64,000 nt of DNA from Fimenecus sp045593555 (GCA_045593555.1 JAZNWU010000002.1:1-64000), one strand, 5' to 3'. Shown: positions 23,977 to 33,378, numbered from the stretch's first letter. The notes: a model not told the origin generated them from the sequence alone. Program-made: numbers and translations.

Positions 23977-24837
23977 TTATAAGAACATAGTACCTATACC
24001 AGAGTCTGTAAGCATTTCAATAAGAATTGAGTGTGGAATTCTTCCGTCAATAATATGTGTTCTCTTAACACCACGACGGACAGCCTCAACACAACAGTCA
24101 ATTTTTGGAATCATACCGCCTTTGATTATACCCTGACTCTTAAGCTGTGGCACTTCGCTTGCGTTTACAACATGGATAAGTGTACTTTCGTCGTCCTTAT
24201 CCCTCAAAAGTCCACGGACATCTGTCATTAAAAGTAACTTTTCAGCACCGAGAGCCGCTGCAATTTTAGCCGCAGCAATATCAGCGTTGATGTTGAATAC
24301 TTCACCGTTTTCACCGCCACCTACTGTTGAGATAACAGGAATGTAGTGCTGGTCAAGAATACCGTGAATAAGAGTTGTATCGATATCAACAATGTCACCA
24401 ACGAAACCAATGTCTTTTTCCACTTTCTGTGCCTTAATCATACCGTCATCAAGACCGCAAATACCAATAGCATGGCCACCGTGATGATGAAGAAGATGAA
24501 CAAGTCTTTTATTCACCTTACCTGCAAGAACCATCTGCACAACATCAATTGTTTCTTCGTCAGTATATCGAAGTCCGTCAACGAATTTTGACTCCTTACC
24601 GATTTTATTAAGCATATCGTTGATTTCAGGTCCACCACCGTGAACGAGAACAACATTAACGCCAACTGAACGAAGAAGAACAATATCTGTCATAACAGCT
24701 TCTTGCAAATCTTCATTTATCATAGCATTTCCGCCATATTTAATAACAACTGTTTTATTGTGATAATGCTGAATATATGGTAGTGCCTGTACAAGAACTT
24801 CACTACGGTCAGCATGAGTAAGTTTTGAAATATCCAT
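23977..24837 (-). CDS. argB: Acetylglutamate kinase
   Basis: Phosphorylates N-acetylglutamate, the committed step. 286 aa with the amino-acid kinase fold: VIKYGGNAM, LVHGGGPEIN, and SDGLRYT-like FVDGLRYT. ATG 24837 follows CCGGAGGAT. The open frame extends 12 codons further, but only through a heptamer repeat, so the longer start is an artefact. Confidence 0.95.
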   Translation of the reverse strand: MDISKLTHADRSEVLVQALPYIQHYHNKTVVIKYGGNAMINEDLQEAVMTDIVLLRSVGVNVVLVHGGGPEINDMLNKIGKESKFVDGLRYTDEETIDVVQMVLAGKVNKRLVHLLHHHGGHAIGICGLDDGMIKAQKVEKDIGFVGDIVDIDTTLIHGILDQHYIPVISTVGGGENGEVFNINADIAAAKIAAALGAEKLLLMTDVRGLLRDKDDESTLIHVVNASEVPQLKSQGIIKGGMIPKIDCCVEAVRRGVKRTHIIDGRIPHSILIEMLTDSGIGTMFL

Positions 24838-24852
24838 AATATCCTCCGGATA

Positions 24853-24884
24853 AGTGCAAAATGCAAAGCGCAAAGTGCAAAATG
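24853..24884. repeat. GCAAARY heptamer array between argJ and argB
   Basis: TAAGTGCAAAATGCAAAGCG and two further units on the plus strand, opposite to the direction of transcription. It lies within the operon, immediately upstream of the argB SD sequence. Confidence 0.7.
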
Positions 24885-24900
24885 TATGTGCTATTTTTAA

Positions 24901-26121
24901 TTATGTTCTATAATCACCATTAATCTTAACATATTCATATGTCAAATCGCAACCATAAGCTGTTGCGTTGTATTCACCATCATTGAGAGAAACTATAATA
25001 TAAACTTCGTCTTCTATGAGAACCTGTTTTGCAATTTCTTCAGAGAATTCAATTCCTGCACCGTCTTTACAAACAGCAATTTCTCCACCTGCTGATTTAA
25101 ATGAAACATCAACCTTGTTTACATCAATATCCACACCTGCATAGCCGAGTGCACAAAGAATTCGACCCCAGTTTGCATCTGCACCGAACATTGCAGCTTT
25201 TACGAGTGAAGAACAGATAACACTCTTTGCACAAACCTTTGCAATTTCCTTAGTTTTTGCACCACTTACCTGACATTCGACAAGTTTTGTTGCACCTTCA
25301 CCGTCTTTAGCCATAAGCTTAACGAGTTTTTCACAGATTGCATTAAGTGCAGAAACAAATGCGAAATAATCGTCATTTTCTGTTTCAATTCTTGTATTTT
25401 CACAAAGACCTGATGCCAATACTGCAACAGTATCGTTCGTTGATGTGTCACCATCAACTGAAAGCATATTGAAACTGTCTTTCACAACATCGAGAAGTGC
25501 TTTTTTAAGCATTTCACTTGAAATATTTGCATCGGTTGTGATAAAACCAAGCATTGTTGCCATATTAGGATGAATCATACCGCTACCCTTTGAGATAGCA
25601 CCGATTTTACATTCCTTACCGTCAAGTGTAAATGAAACTGCAAATTCCTTTTTGACTGTATCAGTAGTCATAATAGCCTGAGCAGCATCGTCAGAACCGT
25701 CTGCACTCAACTCATTTACAAGCTGTGCCATTCCGTTCTGAATTGGTTCAATGTTGATTGGCTGACCGATAACACCGGTTGATGCAACAACGAAATCAGT
25801 AGCCTTAAGATTTGTTGCCTCTGCCACAAGCTGACACATCATTTCTGCCTTTTCTACACCGTCAGCATTACAAGTGTTTGCAATACCACTGTTACAGATT
25901 ACACCGTAAGCCTTGCCATCTGCAATGTTGTTACGAGTAACTGTAATAGGTGCACCGTACACAAGATTCTGAGTGTAAACAGCAGCTGCGTCACATTCCT
26001 TTTCACAGAGGATGAGTGCCAAATCTTTTTTTGTTTTATTTTTACGAATTCCACAGTGAATACCGCTTGCCTTAAAGCCTTTTGGAGCAGTAACACCACC
26101 ATTGATAAATTCAAGTTTCAT
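24901..26121 (-). CDS. argJ: Bifunctional ornithine acetyltransferase / N-acetylglutamate synthase
   Basis: Recycles the acetyl group from acetylornithine to glutamate. The 406-aa precursor self-cleaves before the threonine in the motif KGSGMIHPNMATMLGF, giving two subunits. The C-terminal GCDLTYEYVKINGDYRT is the standard end. Start ATG 26121 follows AAAGGTG. With ArgJ present, no separate argA or argE is needed for a cyclic pathway. Confidence 0.96.
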   Translation of the reverse strand: MKLEFINGGVTAPKGFKASGIHCGIRKNKTKKDLALILCEKECDAAAVYTQNLVYGAPITVTRNNIADGKAYGVICNSGIANTCNADGVEKAEMMCQLVAEATNLKATDFVVASTGVIGQPINIEPIQNGMAQLVNELSADGSDDAAQAIMTTDTVKKEFAVSFTLDGKECKIGAISKGSGMIHPNMATMLGFITTDANISSEMLKKALLDVVKDSFNMLSVDGDTSTNDTVAVLASGLCENTRIETENDDYFAFVSALNAICEKLVKLMAKDGEGATKLVECQVSGAKTKEIAKVCAKSVICSSLVKAAMFGADANWGRILCALGYAGVDIDVNKVDVSFKSAGGEIAVCKDGAGIEFSEEIAKQVLIEDEVYIIVSLNDGEYNATAYGCDLTYEYVKINGDYRT

Positions 26122-26189
26122 AGTTTCACCTTTTTCTATTAGATGTCAACCCTATATTCTAGTTTTTTATTTTAAAAATAGTTTCAATT

Positions 26190-26266
26190 TATAATCGCAA
26201 CGCAGTTCCGACATTTTGCGCTTTGCATTTTGCACTTTACACTTATCGAACGCCGACCCCTACGCA
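26190..26266. repeat. Composite repeat between argJ and argC
   Basis: ATAATCGCAACGCAGTTCCG, a GCAAARY heptamer array (26214-26243), then GAACGCCGACCCCTACG, the end of the CGTAGGGG family, next to the argC stop codon. Confidence 0.65.
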
Positions 26267-27199
26267 TTATAATGTTAACTGGTAATCAGGTGAGATTCCC
26301 AGTTTTACATTCAAGCATTGAACTGCAGCACCTGAAGCACCTTTGCCAAGATTATCGTATCTTGCAATTAAAAGAATTCTGTCTTCATTACCACAAACGG
26401 TGATTTCCATTCCGTCATTTTCACCCATTTTGTTACCTGCGATAAATCCGTTTTCGTCAATGCTTTCTTTGAATTTCACAATATCAGAATTGTATTTTTC
26501 TTTGTAAAGTGCCTTGATGTCCTCTACAGTTTTGCCGTTCTTCAAATCTTTTTTGAAAAGTGGAACTGTCATAACCATACCACAGAAATAGTCACAGATG
26601 TAAGGACTGAAAATCGGCTCGTTCTGAAGTCCTGAAATAATCTTCATTTCCTTTAAGTGCTTATGCTGTTGAGTAAGAGCATATTCTCTCGGTGCATCTA
26701 AAAGATAATCTCTTTCTGCATCCTCATACTGTGCAATTCCGTTTTTACCTGCACCACTGTAACCTGACAAAGCATGACAAGCAATACAGATGTCACTATC
26801 TACAATTCCTGCATCAACCAAAGGCTTGACAAGTGCTATAAAGCCGCTTGCATAACAACCCGGAACTGCAATTCTCTTTGAATTTTTGAGTTTATTCTCA
26901 AAATCCTTTGACAATTCAGGGAAACCATAAGCCCAACCGTCGTTTGTTCTGTGAGCAGTTGATGTGTCGATTACTATTGTATTTTCGTTTTCGATAAGAC
27001 TTACTGCCTCAATAGCAGCTGCATCAGGTAAACACAAAAATGCTATATCAGCAGAGTTGAGTGCTTCCTTTCGTGCATTTGTATCTTTTCTTTTTTCTTC
27101 CGTAAGAGTTATAAGTTCTATATCTTCTCTTTTTGCAAGGCGGTCAAAGATTTTAAGTCCTGTTGTCCCCTGACTGCCATCAATGAATATTTTTGTCAT
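26267..27199 (-). CDS. argC: N-acetyl-gamma-glutamyl-phosphate reductase (type 2)
   Basis: Reduces acetylglutamyl phosphate to the semialdehyde. 310 aa, matching the short type 2 ArgC family. N-terminal nucleotide loop IDGSQGTTGL, catalytic cysteine in VPGCYASGF, and HALSGYSGAGKNG. It is separated from argJ by a 145-base repeat cluster but runs in the same direction. Confidence 0.94.
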   Translation of the reverse strand: MTKIFIDGSQGTTGLKIFDRLAKREDIELITLTEEKRKDTNARKEALNSADIAFLCLPDAAAIEAVSLIENENTIVIDTSTAHRTNDGWAYGFPELSKDFENKLKNSKRIAVPGCYASGFIALVKPLVDAGIVDSDICIACHALSGYSGAGKNGIAQYEDAERDYLLDAPREYALTQQHKHLKEMKIISGLQNEPIFSPYICDYFCGMVMTVPLFKKDLKNGKTVEDIKALYKEKYNSDIVKFKESIDENGFIAGNKMGENDGMEITVCGNEDRILLIARYDNLGKGASGAAVQCLNVKLGISPDYQLTL

Positions 27200-27252
27200 A
27201 TATGAATCTCATTTCATAGATTTTTTATTTGAAATTGCGTCGCAGACCCGAC

Positions 27253-27285
27253 ATTTTGCACTTTGCACTTTGCATTTTGCATTTA
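27253..27285. repeat. GCAAARY heptamer array at the argH stop codon
   Basis: On the minus strand the argH TAA is followed directly by ATGCAAAATGCAAAGTGCAA and further units. The adjoining GAAATTGCGTCGCAGACCCG (27231-27250) is a variant of the CGCAACGCAG module. Confidence 0.75.
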
Positions 27286-28653
27286 TTTATTAAGTTCTTT
27301 AACTCTCTCTACCTGACTAAGCACATTCTGTGGTGCAGGTCCACCGAGAGATGTACGGTCATTTACACACTTATCAAGGTTGATTGCATCGAACACTCCT
27401 TCGTCGAAGATGTCACAAACAGCCTTATATTCTTCAAGTGGAAGTGTTTCAAGTGTAAGACCTTTTTTGATACAAAGAGCAACGAGTTCGCCTGTTGCCT
27501 TGTATGCATCACGGAAAGGAAGTCCCTTACCTACAAGATAGTCAGCACAGTCAGTTGCATTGATAAAGCCACCTGCTGCTGCTTTTCTCATATTTTCAGG
27601 AAGTGCTGTCATTGTGTCAAGCATTGGGATAAATGCAGTAAGACACATTTTAACTGTATCAAAAGCATCAAAAATTGCTTCCTTATCTTCCTGCATATCC
27701 TTGTTATATGCAAGTGGTAACCCTTTCATCATTGTAAGGAGTGTTGTAAGGTCACCGAATACACGACCTGACTTACCACGGATAAGTTCAGTAATATCAG
27801 GGTTTTTCTTCTGTGGCATAATTGATGAACCTGTTGAGAATGCGTCGTCAAGTTCAATGAATTTAAATTCCCATGAACACCAAAGAACAATTTCCTCTGA
27901 AAATCTTGACAGATGCACCATAATGATTGAAATTACAGATGCCAGTTCCATACAGAAATCACGGTCAGAAACTGAATCCAGTGAATTCTGCATAGCACCG
28001 TTAAAGCCAAGTGCTTTTGCTGTCATTTCACGGTCTGTGTTATATGTTGTGCCTGCCAATGCACAAGCACCTAAAGGTGAATAATTCATTCTGTCAGTTG
28101 CCTGTGAAAGTCTTTCTTTATCACGAAGAAGCATTTCAGCATAAGCCATCAAATGATGACCAAATGTGATAGGCTGTGCTCTCTGGAGATGTGTATAACC
28201 CGGCATTACTGCACTTGCATACTGTTCTGCCTTTTTGCAGAGAACATCAACGAGTTCTGTAAGTTGCTTATAGAGTGCATCACACTCGTGACGGAGATAA
28301 AGACGAATATCAACTGCAACCTGGTCATTACGGCTTCTTGCTGTATGTAATCTCTTACCTGCTGAACCGATACGGGAAGTGAGTTCACCTTCAACAAAAG
28401 TATGAATATCTTCAGCATTTGGGTCAATTTCCAATTCTCCGCTTTCGATTTCAGCCTTGATTGCCTTCAAGCCATCAGTAATAGCGGTTAAATCTTCAGC
28501 AGAGATAATACCCTGAGCACAGAGCATTGCTGCATGAGCGAGACTTCCGTCGATATCCTCTTTGTACATACGGCTGTCGAACTTTATTGATGAGTTAAAA
28601 TCGTTAGTTTTTGGGTCGATTTCCTTTGAAAATCTGCCTTTCCACAGTTGCAT
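27283..28653 (-). CDS. argH: Argininosuccinate lyase
   Basis: Splits argininosuccinate into arginine and fumarate. 456 aa of the fumarase/aspartase superfamily, with MQLWKGRFSKE, TARSRNDQVA, MPGYTHLQRAQP and the signature GSSIMPQKKNPD. ATG 28653 starts the standard N-terminus. It follows argG after a 230-base gap that contains a repeat and stem-loops. Confidence 0.96.
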   Translation of the reverse strand: MQLWKGRFSKEIDPKTNDFNSSIKFDSRMYKEDIDGSLAHAAMLCAQGIISAEDLTAITDGLKAIKAEIESGELEIDPNAEDIHTFVEGELTSRIGSAGKRLHTARSRNDQVAVDIRLYLRHECDALYKQLTELVDVLCKKAEQYASAVMPGYTHLQRAQPITFGHHLMAYAEMLLRDKERLSQATDRMNYSPLGACALAGTTYNTDREMTAKALGFNGAMQNSLDSVSDRDFCMELASVISIIMVHLSRFSEEIVLWCSWEFKFIELDDAFSTGSSIMPQKKNPDITELIRGKSGRVFGDLTTLLTMMKGLPLAYNKDMQEDKEAIFDAFDTVKMCLTAFIPMLDTMTALPENMRKAAAGGFINATDCADYLVGKGLPFRDAYKATGELVALCIKKGLTLETLPLEEYKAVCDIFDEGVFDAINLDKCVNDRTSLGGPAPQNVLSQVERVKELNK

Positions 28654-28678
28654 AATGTTTCTCCTATATTAGCACAAT

Positions 28679-28706
28679 ACGACAAAGAGAATTTTCCCTT
28701 TGTCGT
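28679..28706. other. Stem-loop between argG and argH
   Basis: ACGACAAAG and CTTTGTCGT form a nine-base-pair stem with a ten-base loop. There is no clear T run, so a terminator call is weak. It could be an RNA-processing or pause site in the arginine transcript. Confidence 0.45.
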
Positions 28707-28719
28707 TTGGTATATTTAT

Positions 28720-28752
28720 TGTTACGGGTCGTCGAGACGCCGACCCCTACGT
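28720..28752. repeat. CGTAGGGG-family GC-rich repeat
   Basis: TTACGGGTCGTCGAGACGCC followed by GACCCCTACG. Related copies lie at 26246-26262 and 32249-32328. Confidence 0.55.
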
Positions 28753-28802
28753 TTCATTACACAGAGTATAATGAGTACATATTTAATTTTGTAAATGTTT
28801 TT

Positions 28803-28882
28803 CGTTAGGCAATGTTGCCGAAACGAAGTTGTATCGGGTATACCACGAGTTGAAGGCAACGAAGCATAACGGAAAACAGGAC
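28803..28882. repeat. Structured repeat downstream of argG, copy 1
   Basis: A roughly 75-base unit shared with 44507-44582. On the plus strand GTTGCC (28814-28819) and GGCAAC (28855-28860) can pair, and the inner GTAT/ATAC can form a smaller hairpin. The unit ends just past the argG stop codon. Confidence 0.6.
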
Positions 28883-28886
28883 AAAA

Positions 28887-30122
28887 TTAGTTGTTTTCTC
28901 CACGCTGCTTATCAAGAAGTGCCTTAACCTTAATTGAAAGACCAAAGAGGTTGATAAATCCTGCTGAATCCTTCTGGTTGTATGCCCCACCGTCATCACC
29001 GAATGATGCAACATTTTCATCATAGAGTGAATATGGAGATGTGATACCTGCATTGATGATGTTACCCTTGTAGAGTTTGAGTTTAACATCACCTGTTACA
29101 GTCTTCTGTGTTTCGTCAACGAAAGCTGAAAGAGCTTCACGAAGTGGTGTGAACCAAAGTCCGTTATAAACAACCTCACCGAATTTCTGTGCTACAAGCT
29201 TCTTGTAGTGCTGTGTATCACGGTCAAGACAAATCATTTCGAGTAATTCATGTGCCTTGTAAAGAATTGCACCACCCGGAGTTTCATAAACACCACGTGA
29301 TTTCATACCAACAAGACGGTTTTCAACGATGTCAAGAAGTCCGATACCGTTAGCACCACCGAGTTCATTAAGCTTTTCAACGATTGCAAGGCCCTTCATT
29401 TCAACGCCGTCAATAGCAGTTGGAACACCCTGTTCAAAATGGATTGTAACATAAGTTGGTTCATCAGGAGCCATTTCAGGAGAAACACTCATTTCAAGGA
29501 AACCAGGCTTGTTATATGTTGGCTCGTTTGCAGGGTCTTCAAGGTCAAGTCCTTCGTGAGATAAGTGCCAAACATTCTTATCCTTTGAATAGTTTGTTTC
29601 ACGGTTAATCTTAAGAGGAATGTTGTGAGCCTCAGCATACGCGATTTCTTCTTCACGGGATTTGATATCCCATTCACGCCAAGGAGCAATAATTGCCATT
29701 TCAGGAGCAAAAGCCTTTAATGTTAGTTCAAAACGAACCTGGTCATTACCTTTACCTGTACAACCGTGACAAATAGCATCTGCACCTTCTTTGATTGCGA
29801 TTTCAGCAAGTCCCTTTGCAATACAAGGACGAGCATGAGAAGTACCGAGAAGATACTGTTCATATTCAGCACCTGCTTTAAGACAAGGCCAGATATATTC
29901 TTCAACATATTCTTCTTTCAAATCAAGAACATAGAGCTTTGAAGCACCTGTTGCAATTGCCTTTTCTTCAAGACCATCAAGTTCAGTACCCTGACCAACG
30001 TCACCTGAAACTGCGATAACCTCACAGTTATTATAATTTTCCTTAAGCCAAGGGATGATAATTGATGTATCAAGACCACCTGAATAAGCTAAAACTACCT
30101 TTTTGATATCTTTCTTTTCCAT
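28887..30122 (-). CDS. argG: Argininosuccinate synthase
   Basis: Joins citrulline and aspartate using ATP. 411 aa with the N-terminal PP-loop LAYSGGLDTSI, GCTGKGNDQVRFE, and LGTSHARPCIAK. RBS CGGAGGAA precedes ATG 30122. It is the first gene of the arginine cluster and lies behind a strong promoter and several ARG boxes, so arginine repression by ArgR is expected. Confidence 0.96.
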   Translation of the reverse strand: MEKKDIKKVVLAYSGGLDTSIIIPWLKENYNNCEVIAVSGDVGQGTELDGLEEKAIATGASKLYVLDLKEEYVEEYIWPCLKAGAEYEQYLLGTSHARPCIAKGLAEIAIKEGADAICHGCTGKGNDQVRFELTLKAFAPEMAIIAPWREWDIKSREEEIAYAEAHNIPLKINRETNYSKDKNVWHLSHEGLDLEDPANEPTYNKPGFLEMSVSPEMAPDEPTYVTIHFEQGVPTAIDGVEMKGLAIVEKLNELGGANGIGLLDIVENRLVGMKSRGVYETPGGAILYKAHELLEMICLDRDTQHYKKLVAQKFGEVVYNGLWFTPLREALSAFVDETQKTVTGDVKLKLYKGNIINAGITSPYSLYDENVASFGDDGGAYNQKDSAGFINLFGLSIKVKALLDKQRGENN

Positions 30123-30178
30123 TGTGTATTCCTCCGAAAAATTGAGTTATAATTTGTGCAAATTGCAGTATGGGTAAT

Positions 30179-30206
30179 ATTATACACGCTTTTTTTATTA
30201 AATCAA
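30179..30206 (-). promoter_or_regulatory. Promoter of argG
   Basis: TTGATT (30206-30201) and TATAAT (30184-30179) on the minus strand, with a 16-base spacer. Confidence 0.75.
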
Positions 30207-30228
30207 GTGTTTTCGCATATTTTTTAAT

Positions 30229-30322
30229 GAATTTTTGTATTTTTATGCACTATTTCGCATATTTACTGAATATATATGCAGTTTTTATGCATTTTTATTA
30301 CATATTTTGCATATTTTATGCA
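30229..30322. promoter_or_regulatory. Tandem ARG boxes (ArgR operators)
   Basis: Four sites resemble the ARG-box dyad TGAATWWWWATTCA. They are TGTATTTTTATGCA (30236-30249, overlapping TGAATTTTTGTA), TGAATATATATGCA (30267-30280), TGCATTTTTATTACA (30288-30302) and the palindrome TGCATATTTTATGCA (30308-30322). They lie just upstream of the argG promoter. The very low GC content makes some matches weaker evidence, but the spacing and position support ArgR control. Confidence 0.65.
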
Positions 30323-30351
30323 TTTATACATTATATAGTGAATAAAATTGC

Positions 30352-30383
30352 AAAAATTATGGGACGATTCCACACCGTCCCAT
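30352..30383 (-). terminator. Terminator downstream of the 592-aa membrane protein gene
   Basis: Minus-strand stem ATGGGACG/CGTCCCAT followed by AATTTTTG. Confidence 0.75.
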
Positions 30384-30390
30384 AAAATAA

Positions 30391-32169
30391 TTAATCTTTG
30401 AATTCTACATTTCTGACCATTACATCACTTGCTGTAATAATATTACCCTTAGCATCCTTATCAACCACAAAAGTAATTCCATCACCAACATTGAGAGTAA
30501 CGATTTCTTCAGCATCTTTTACGCCGATTTTAAAATAAGATTCGTTATCACGAAGCTTAATATAGAAGTATGTTTCTCCGCCTGTAATTACGCTTCGTAT
30601 CTCTTCAACCATACCAACATAATGAATTTTTTCAACTTCGGGTTCATCTGGTGTTTCATCTTCACCCATTGAGTCAACATCAACATCTACATTAACACCA
30701 TTTTTCTCAAGTTCCGCTGCATAGTTTTCAGTACACTCTGCAAGGCTTGAGCCAACACCAACTATTGTTGACTGTTCAACATTAACCATAGCATACATTT
30801 TAACAAGTTCACTTGCATCCTTAAGTGCCATAAAGTATGTTGGTTCACCACTTACATTGAGAAGAATAGGGAATGTTGCACGGTAGCTGTACTGCTGAAC
30901 CTTACCCTGTGCAGATGTTCTTGCAGTTTCTTCGAGAGCACCTGCCTGCTGATAATAAACAGCTTCCTTTGTTCTCTGGTTAATAAGAACGAAACCGATA
31001 ATTGACTGGTCGGAGCTTATAGATGTTACACCTGTGTACATATAAACGTCATCATTGAGTGCCAAATAGTTATAACCCTGACTTGTAACACGGACATTTT
31101 CCTGACCGATAATTGAGTTCCAGAAACCGTTGTTATATTTTCCGTAGTAATTATACTGCTGATTTACGATAGTTGCAGAGTAAATCTGGTCAAGCCATTG
31201 GAATTCCTTATCTGTCACAAACTTGTCAGTAGGAAGCTTTGTTGTACCGTCAAGACTTGTTGAAACAAGAGTTGTTTCACCTGTAATTGAGTCAACGATA
31301 ATAGCACCCTGAACATCAGTACCACCGAAAAGACCGATTGTCTTATCAAGAACCGGTACAATCCAGTATGGTCTGCCACTTTCATCAATTTCAAATGATG
31401 GGTCACCAAGCATCAATGACGGATACTTGAAACGGACATGACGGATAAGATATTCATTGAAATGCTCTGCAGGTGAATATTTCATCCCTTCTTCCAGACG
31501 GACTGTTTCAGCCTTTTGAGTAGTCATATCAACGATAATATATGCAGGAATACCTTCCTTTGTATTCTTTAACCACTTGAAAACATCACCGTAATCAAGA
31601 GATTGAACACGGACAGGAGTTCCCTTATAGTTAATCTGTGTTGAGTAATATGAATTTACAACAAACTGTGAAACATAGTCGGAAAGTTCACCAAGTGCAC
31701 GAGTTGCAATCATATTTGATGAATCCTTGTCAAGACGAGGAACACTCTGGAAGTCAACTTCTTCAATTTCCTCTGCAAAATTTCCTTCTTTAACATCGAT
31801 AAGCTCTGCATAATCTCTTGCACGGAAAAGTTCCACACCTGTAAGATAACCGATACCAACAACAACCGCAAGAACAAGAATCAATGCAATAGGAATTTTA
31901 ACCTTGTTTTTTGCATATTCCATATATTCGGGTTTGAAATACGCCTTTGAAACTATACCGAAAATACCGATATATGCCATAATCACAACTGCGATATAGA
32001 TATAAAGCTCAAGTGCCTTGAAATTAAGTGCAGGAAGCATAAAATAATATGCAACAGCACCGACAACAAGAGTCAGCAAAAGACTGACAATCACTCTTTT
32101 AACCGTACTTCCTTTCGGGGTTTCAGGCATAACGCTTTTATTACCGAAATCAACATTAATTGGGTCCAT
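30391..32169 (-). CDS. Membrane protein of unknown function (592 aa)
   Basis: I do not recognise a characterised family. The N-terminal 115 residues hold three hydrophobic helices (about 25-45, 53-75, 92-112). The remaining 470 residues are soluble and presumably face outward. They include a repeated beta-rich region with PepSY-like character (PAYIIVDMTTQKAETVRLEE, GAIIVDSITGETTLVS). The last 70 residues look like a small beta-barrel (YVGMVEEIRSVITGGETYFY), preceded by an acidic linker. ATG 32169 follows GAGGTAA. It has its own promoter-like sequence and terminator and stands alone between nth and argG. Confidence 0.75.
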   Translation of the reverse strand: MDPINVDFGNKSVMPETPKGSTVKRVIVSLLLTLVVGAVAYYFMLPALNFKALELYIYIAVVIMAYIGIFGIVSKAYFKPEYMEYAKNKVKIPIALILVLAVVVGIGYLTGVELFRARDYAELIDVKEGNFAEEIEEVDFQSVPRLDKDSSNMIATRALGELSDYVSQFVVNSYYSTQINYKGTPVRVQSLDYGDVFKWLKNTKEGIPAYIIVDMTTQKAETVRLEEGMKYSPAEHFNEYLIRHVRFKYPSLMLGDPSFEIDESGRPYWIVPVLDKTIGLFGGTDVQGAIIVDSITGETTLVSTSLDGTTKLPTDKFVTDKEFQWLDQIYSATIVNQQYNYYGKYNNGFWNSIIGQENVRVTSQGYNYLALNDDVYMYTGVTSISSDQSIIGFVLINQRTKEAVYYQQAGALEETARTSAQGKVQQYSYRATFPILLNVSGEPTYFMALKDASELVKMYAMVNVEQSTIVGVGSSLAECTENYAAELEKNGVNVDVDVDSMGEDETPDEPEVEKIHYVGMVEEIRSVITGGETYFYIKLRDNESYFKIGVKDAEEIVTLNVGDGITFVVDKDAKGNIITASDVMVRNVEFKD

Positions 32170-32248
32170 AAAATTACCTCATTTCCATAATATGTTAATA
32201 GTATAGCATAAAAACATTGTAAAATACAACATATAAGTGCAAAATGCA

Positions 32249-32328
32249 TCGTAGGGGTCGGCGTCCTCGACGACCCATTGTATTTTCAGGTTATCTGTTA
32301 CGGGGCGTCGGGGACGCCGCCCCCTACG
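32249..32328. repeat. CGTAGGGG-family GC-rich repeat pair
   Basis: CGTAGGGGTCGGCGTCC begins the left side and GCCGCCCCCTACG ends the right side, with GACG/CGTC stems between. It is GC-rich in an AT-rich genome and lies directly after the nth stop codon. A truncated GCAAARY unit (32235-32246) precedes it. Confidence 0.6.
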
Positions 32329-32331
32329 AAC

Positions 32332-32958
32332 TTATATTATCTTTTTACAACATTCATTTAAACAGCAATTTTCGCAATCTGCTTTTCTGGCAGTACATAC
32401 TGCTCTGCCGTGAAGCACTGCACGGTGGCAGAAATCATTACTTTCTTCAGGCGGAAGAATTTTTTTGAGTTCCATTTCTACCTTTTTAGGGTCTTTTGTA
32501 TTTACAAGTCCCATTCTGTTGCTGAGTCTTATTAAATGTGTATCTGCCACAACAGCAGGTTTACCGTACACATCACCAACAATAAGATTTGCAGTTTTTC
32601 TTCCCACACCCTGAAGTGAAGTCAAATCCTCAATATTATCGGGAACAATTCCACCGAAATTATCCCTGACACCTCGTGCCATTTCAATAATATCTCTTGC
32701 TTTGACCTGATAAAATCCACAAGAGTGAATTATTTCCTCAATATCCTTCACATCAGCATTAACATAATCATCAAGAGTTCTGTATTTACTGAAAAGTGCA
32801 GGAGTTACCATATTCACTCTTGCATCTGTACATTGTGCAGAAAGCCTTGTTGCAACAAGCAACTCAAAAGGATTTTCAGCCACAAGAGAACAGATGGCAT
32901 CGGGATATTCCTTTTTCAATCCTTCAACAAGAAGCTTTGCACGTTCTTTTTTAGTCAT
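32332..32958 (-). CDS. nth: Endonuclease III
   Basis: DNA glycosylase/AP lyase for oxidised pyrimidines. The 208-aa protein has the helix-hairpin-helix LTSLQGVGRKTANLIVG with the catalytic lysine, the catalytic aspartate in VVADTHLIRLSNR, and a C-terminal iron-sulfur loop with spacing C-X6-C-X2-C-X5-C. It lies three bases downstream of the XRE regulator gene. Confidence 0.95.
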   Translation of the reverse strand: MTKKERAKLLVEGLKKEYPDAICSLVAENPFELLVATRLSAQCTDARVNMVTPALFSKYRTLDDYVNADVKDIEEIIHSCGFYQVKARDIIEMARGVRDNFGGIVPDNIEDLTSLQGVGRKTANLIVGDVYGKPAVVADTHLIRLSNRMGLVNTKDPKKVEMELKKILPPEESNDFCHRAVLHGRAVCTARKADCENCCLNECCKKII

Positions 32959-32961
32959 AAA

Positions 32962-33186
32962 TTACTCCGGATAATTCATATTTTTTGGCAAACCAAGAAG
33001 ATAATCTGCCGACACATTGAAATACTTACAAAGTGCCCTGATATCCTTCAAAGAAGGCTCTGTTGTACCTGTTTCCATAAACGAGATTTTTCTCTGTGTT
33101 ACACCGAGAGCATTTGCCAAATCTTTCTGAGTTATTGTTGGGATTTTTGCATTTCTTAAATACTTAAGTCTGTCACTGAATTCCAT
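32962..33186 (-). CDS. XRE-family transcriptional regulator
   Basis: Small helix-turn-helix protein (74 aa from ATG 33186; up to 89 aa from ATG 33231). The HTH reads TQKDLANALGVTQRKISFME, followed by the typical LKDIRALCKYFNVSADYLLG. I prefer 33186 because it begins at the usual XRE N-terminus MEFSDRLKYLR behind TAGGA. The upstream ATGs also have a weak AAGG site. It is transcribed with nth. Confidence 0.85.
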   Translation of the reverse strand: MEFSDRLKYLRNAKIPTITQKDLANALGVTQRKISFMETGTTEPSLKDIRALCKYFNVSADYLLGLPKNMNYPE

Positions 33187-33378
33187 TTTTCCTACATCCT
33201 TCAAACCGTCGTTTTCGCTACACGACATCAAAATAGCCTTATTATATTATCACAAAAACAATTTTTGGAAAAGATATAGAATAAAAATAACTATACAAAC
33301 TTTATGTCAATTTTTTGTGAAAGTTCACAAAGTTTTTCAACATTTTCCACATTTTTCACATTTACCCTGCTTTTTTGG

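Noticed and set aside
24838..24873. Twelve-residue N-terminal extension of ArgB
   Set aside because: The extension is translated heptamer repeat; a strong SD (CCGGAGGAT) precedes the internal ATG at 24837.
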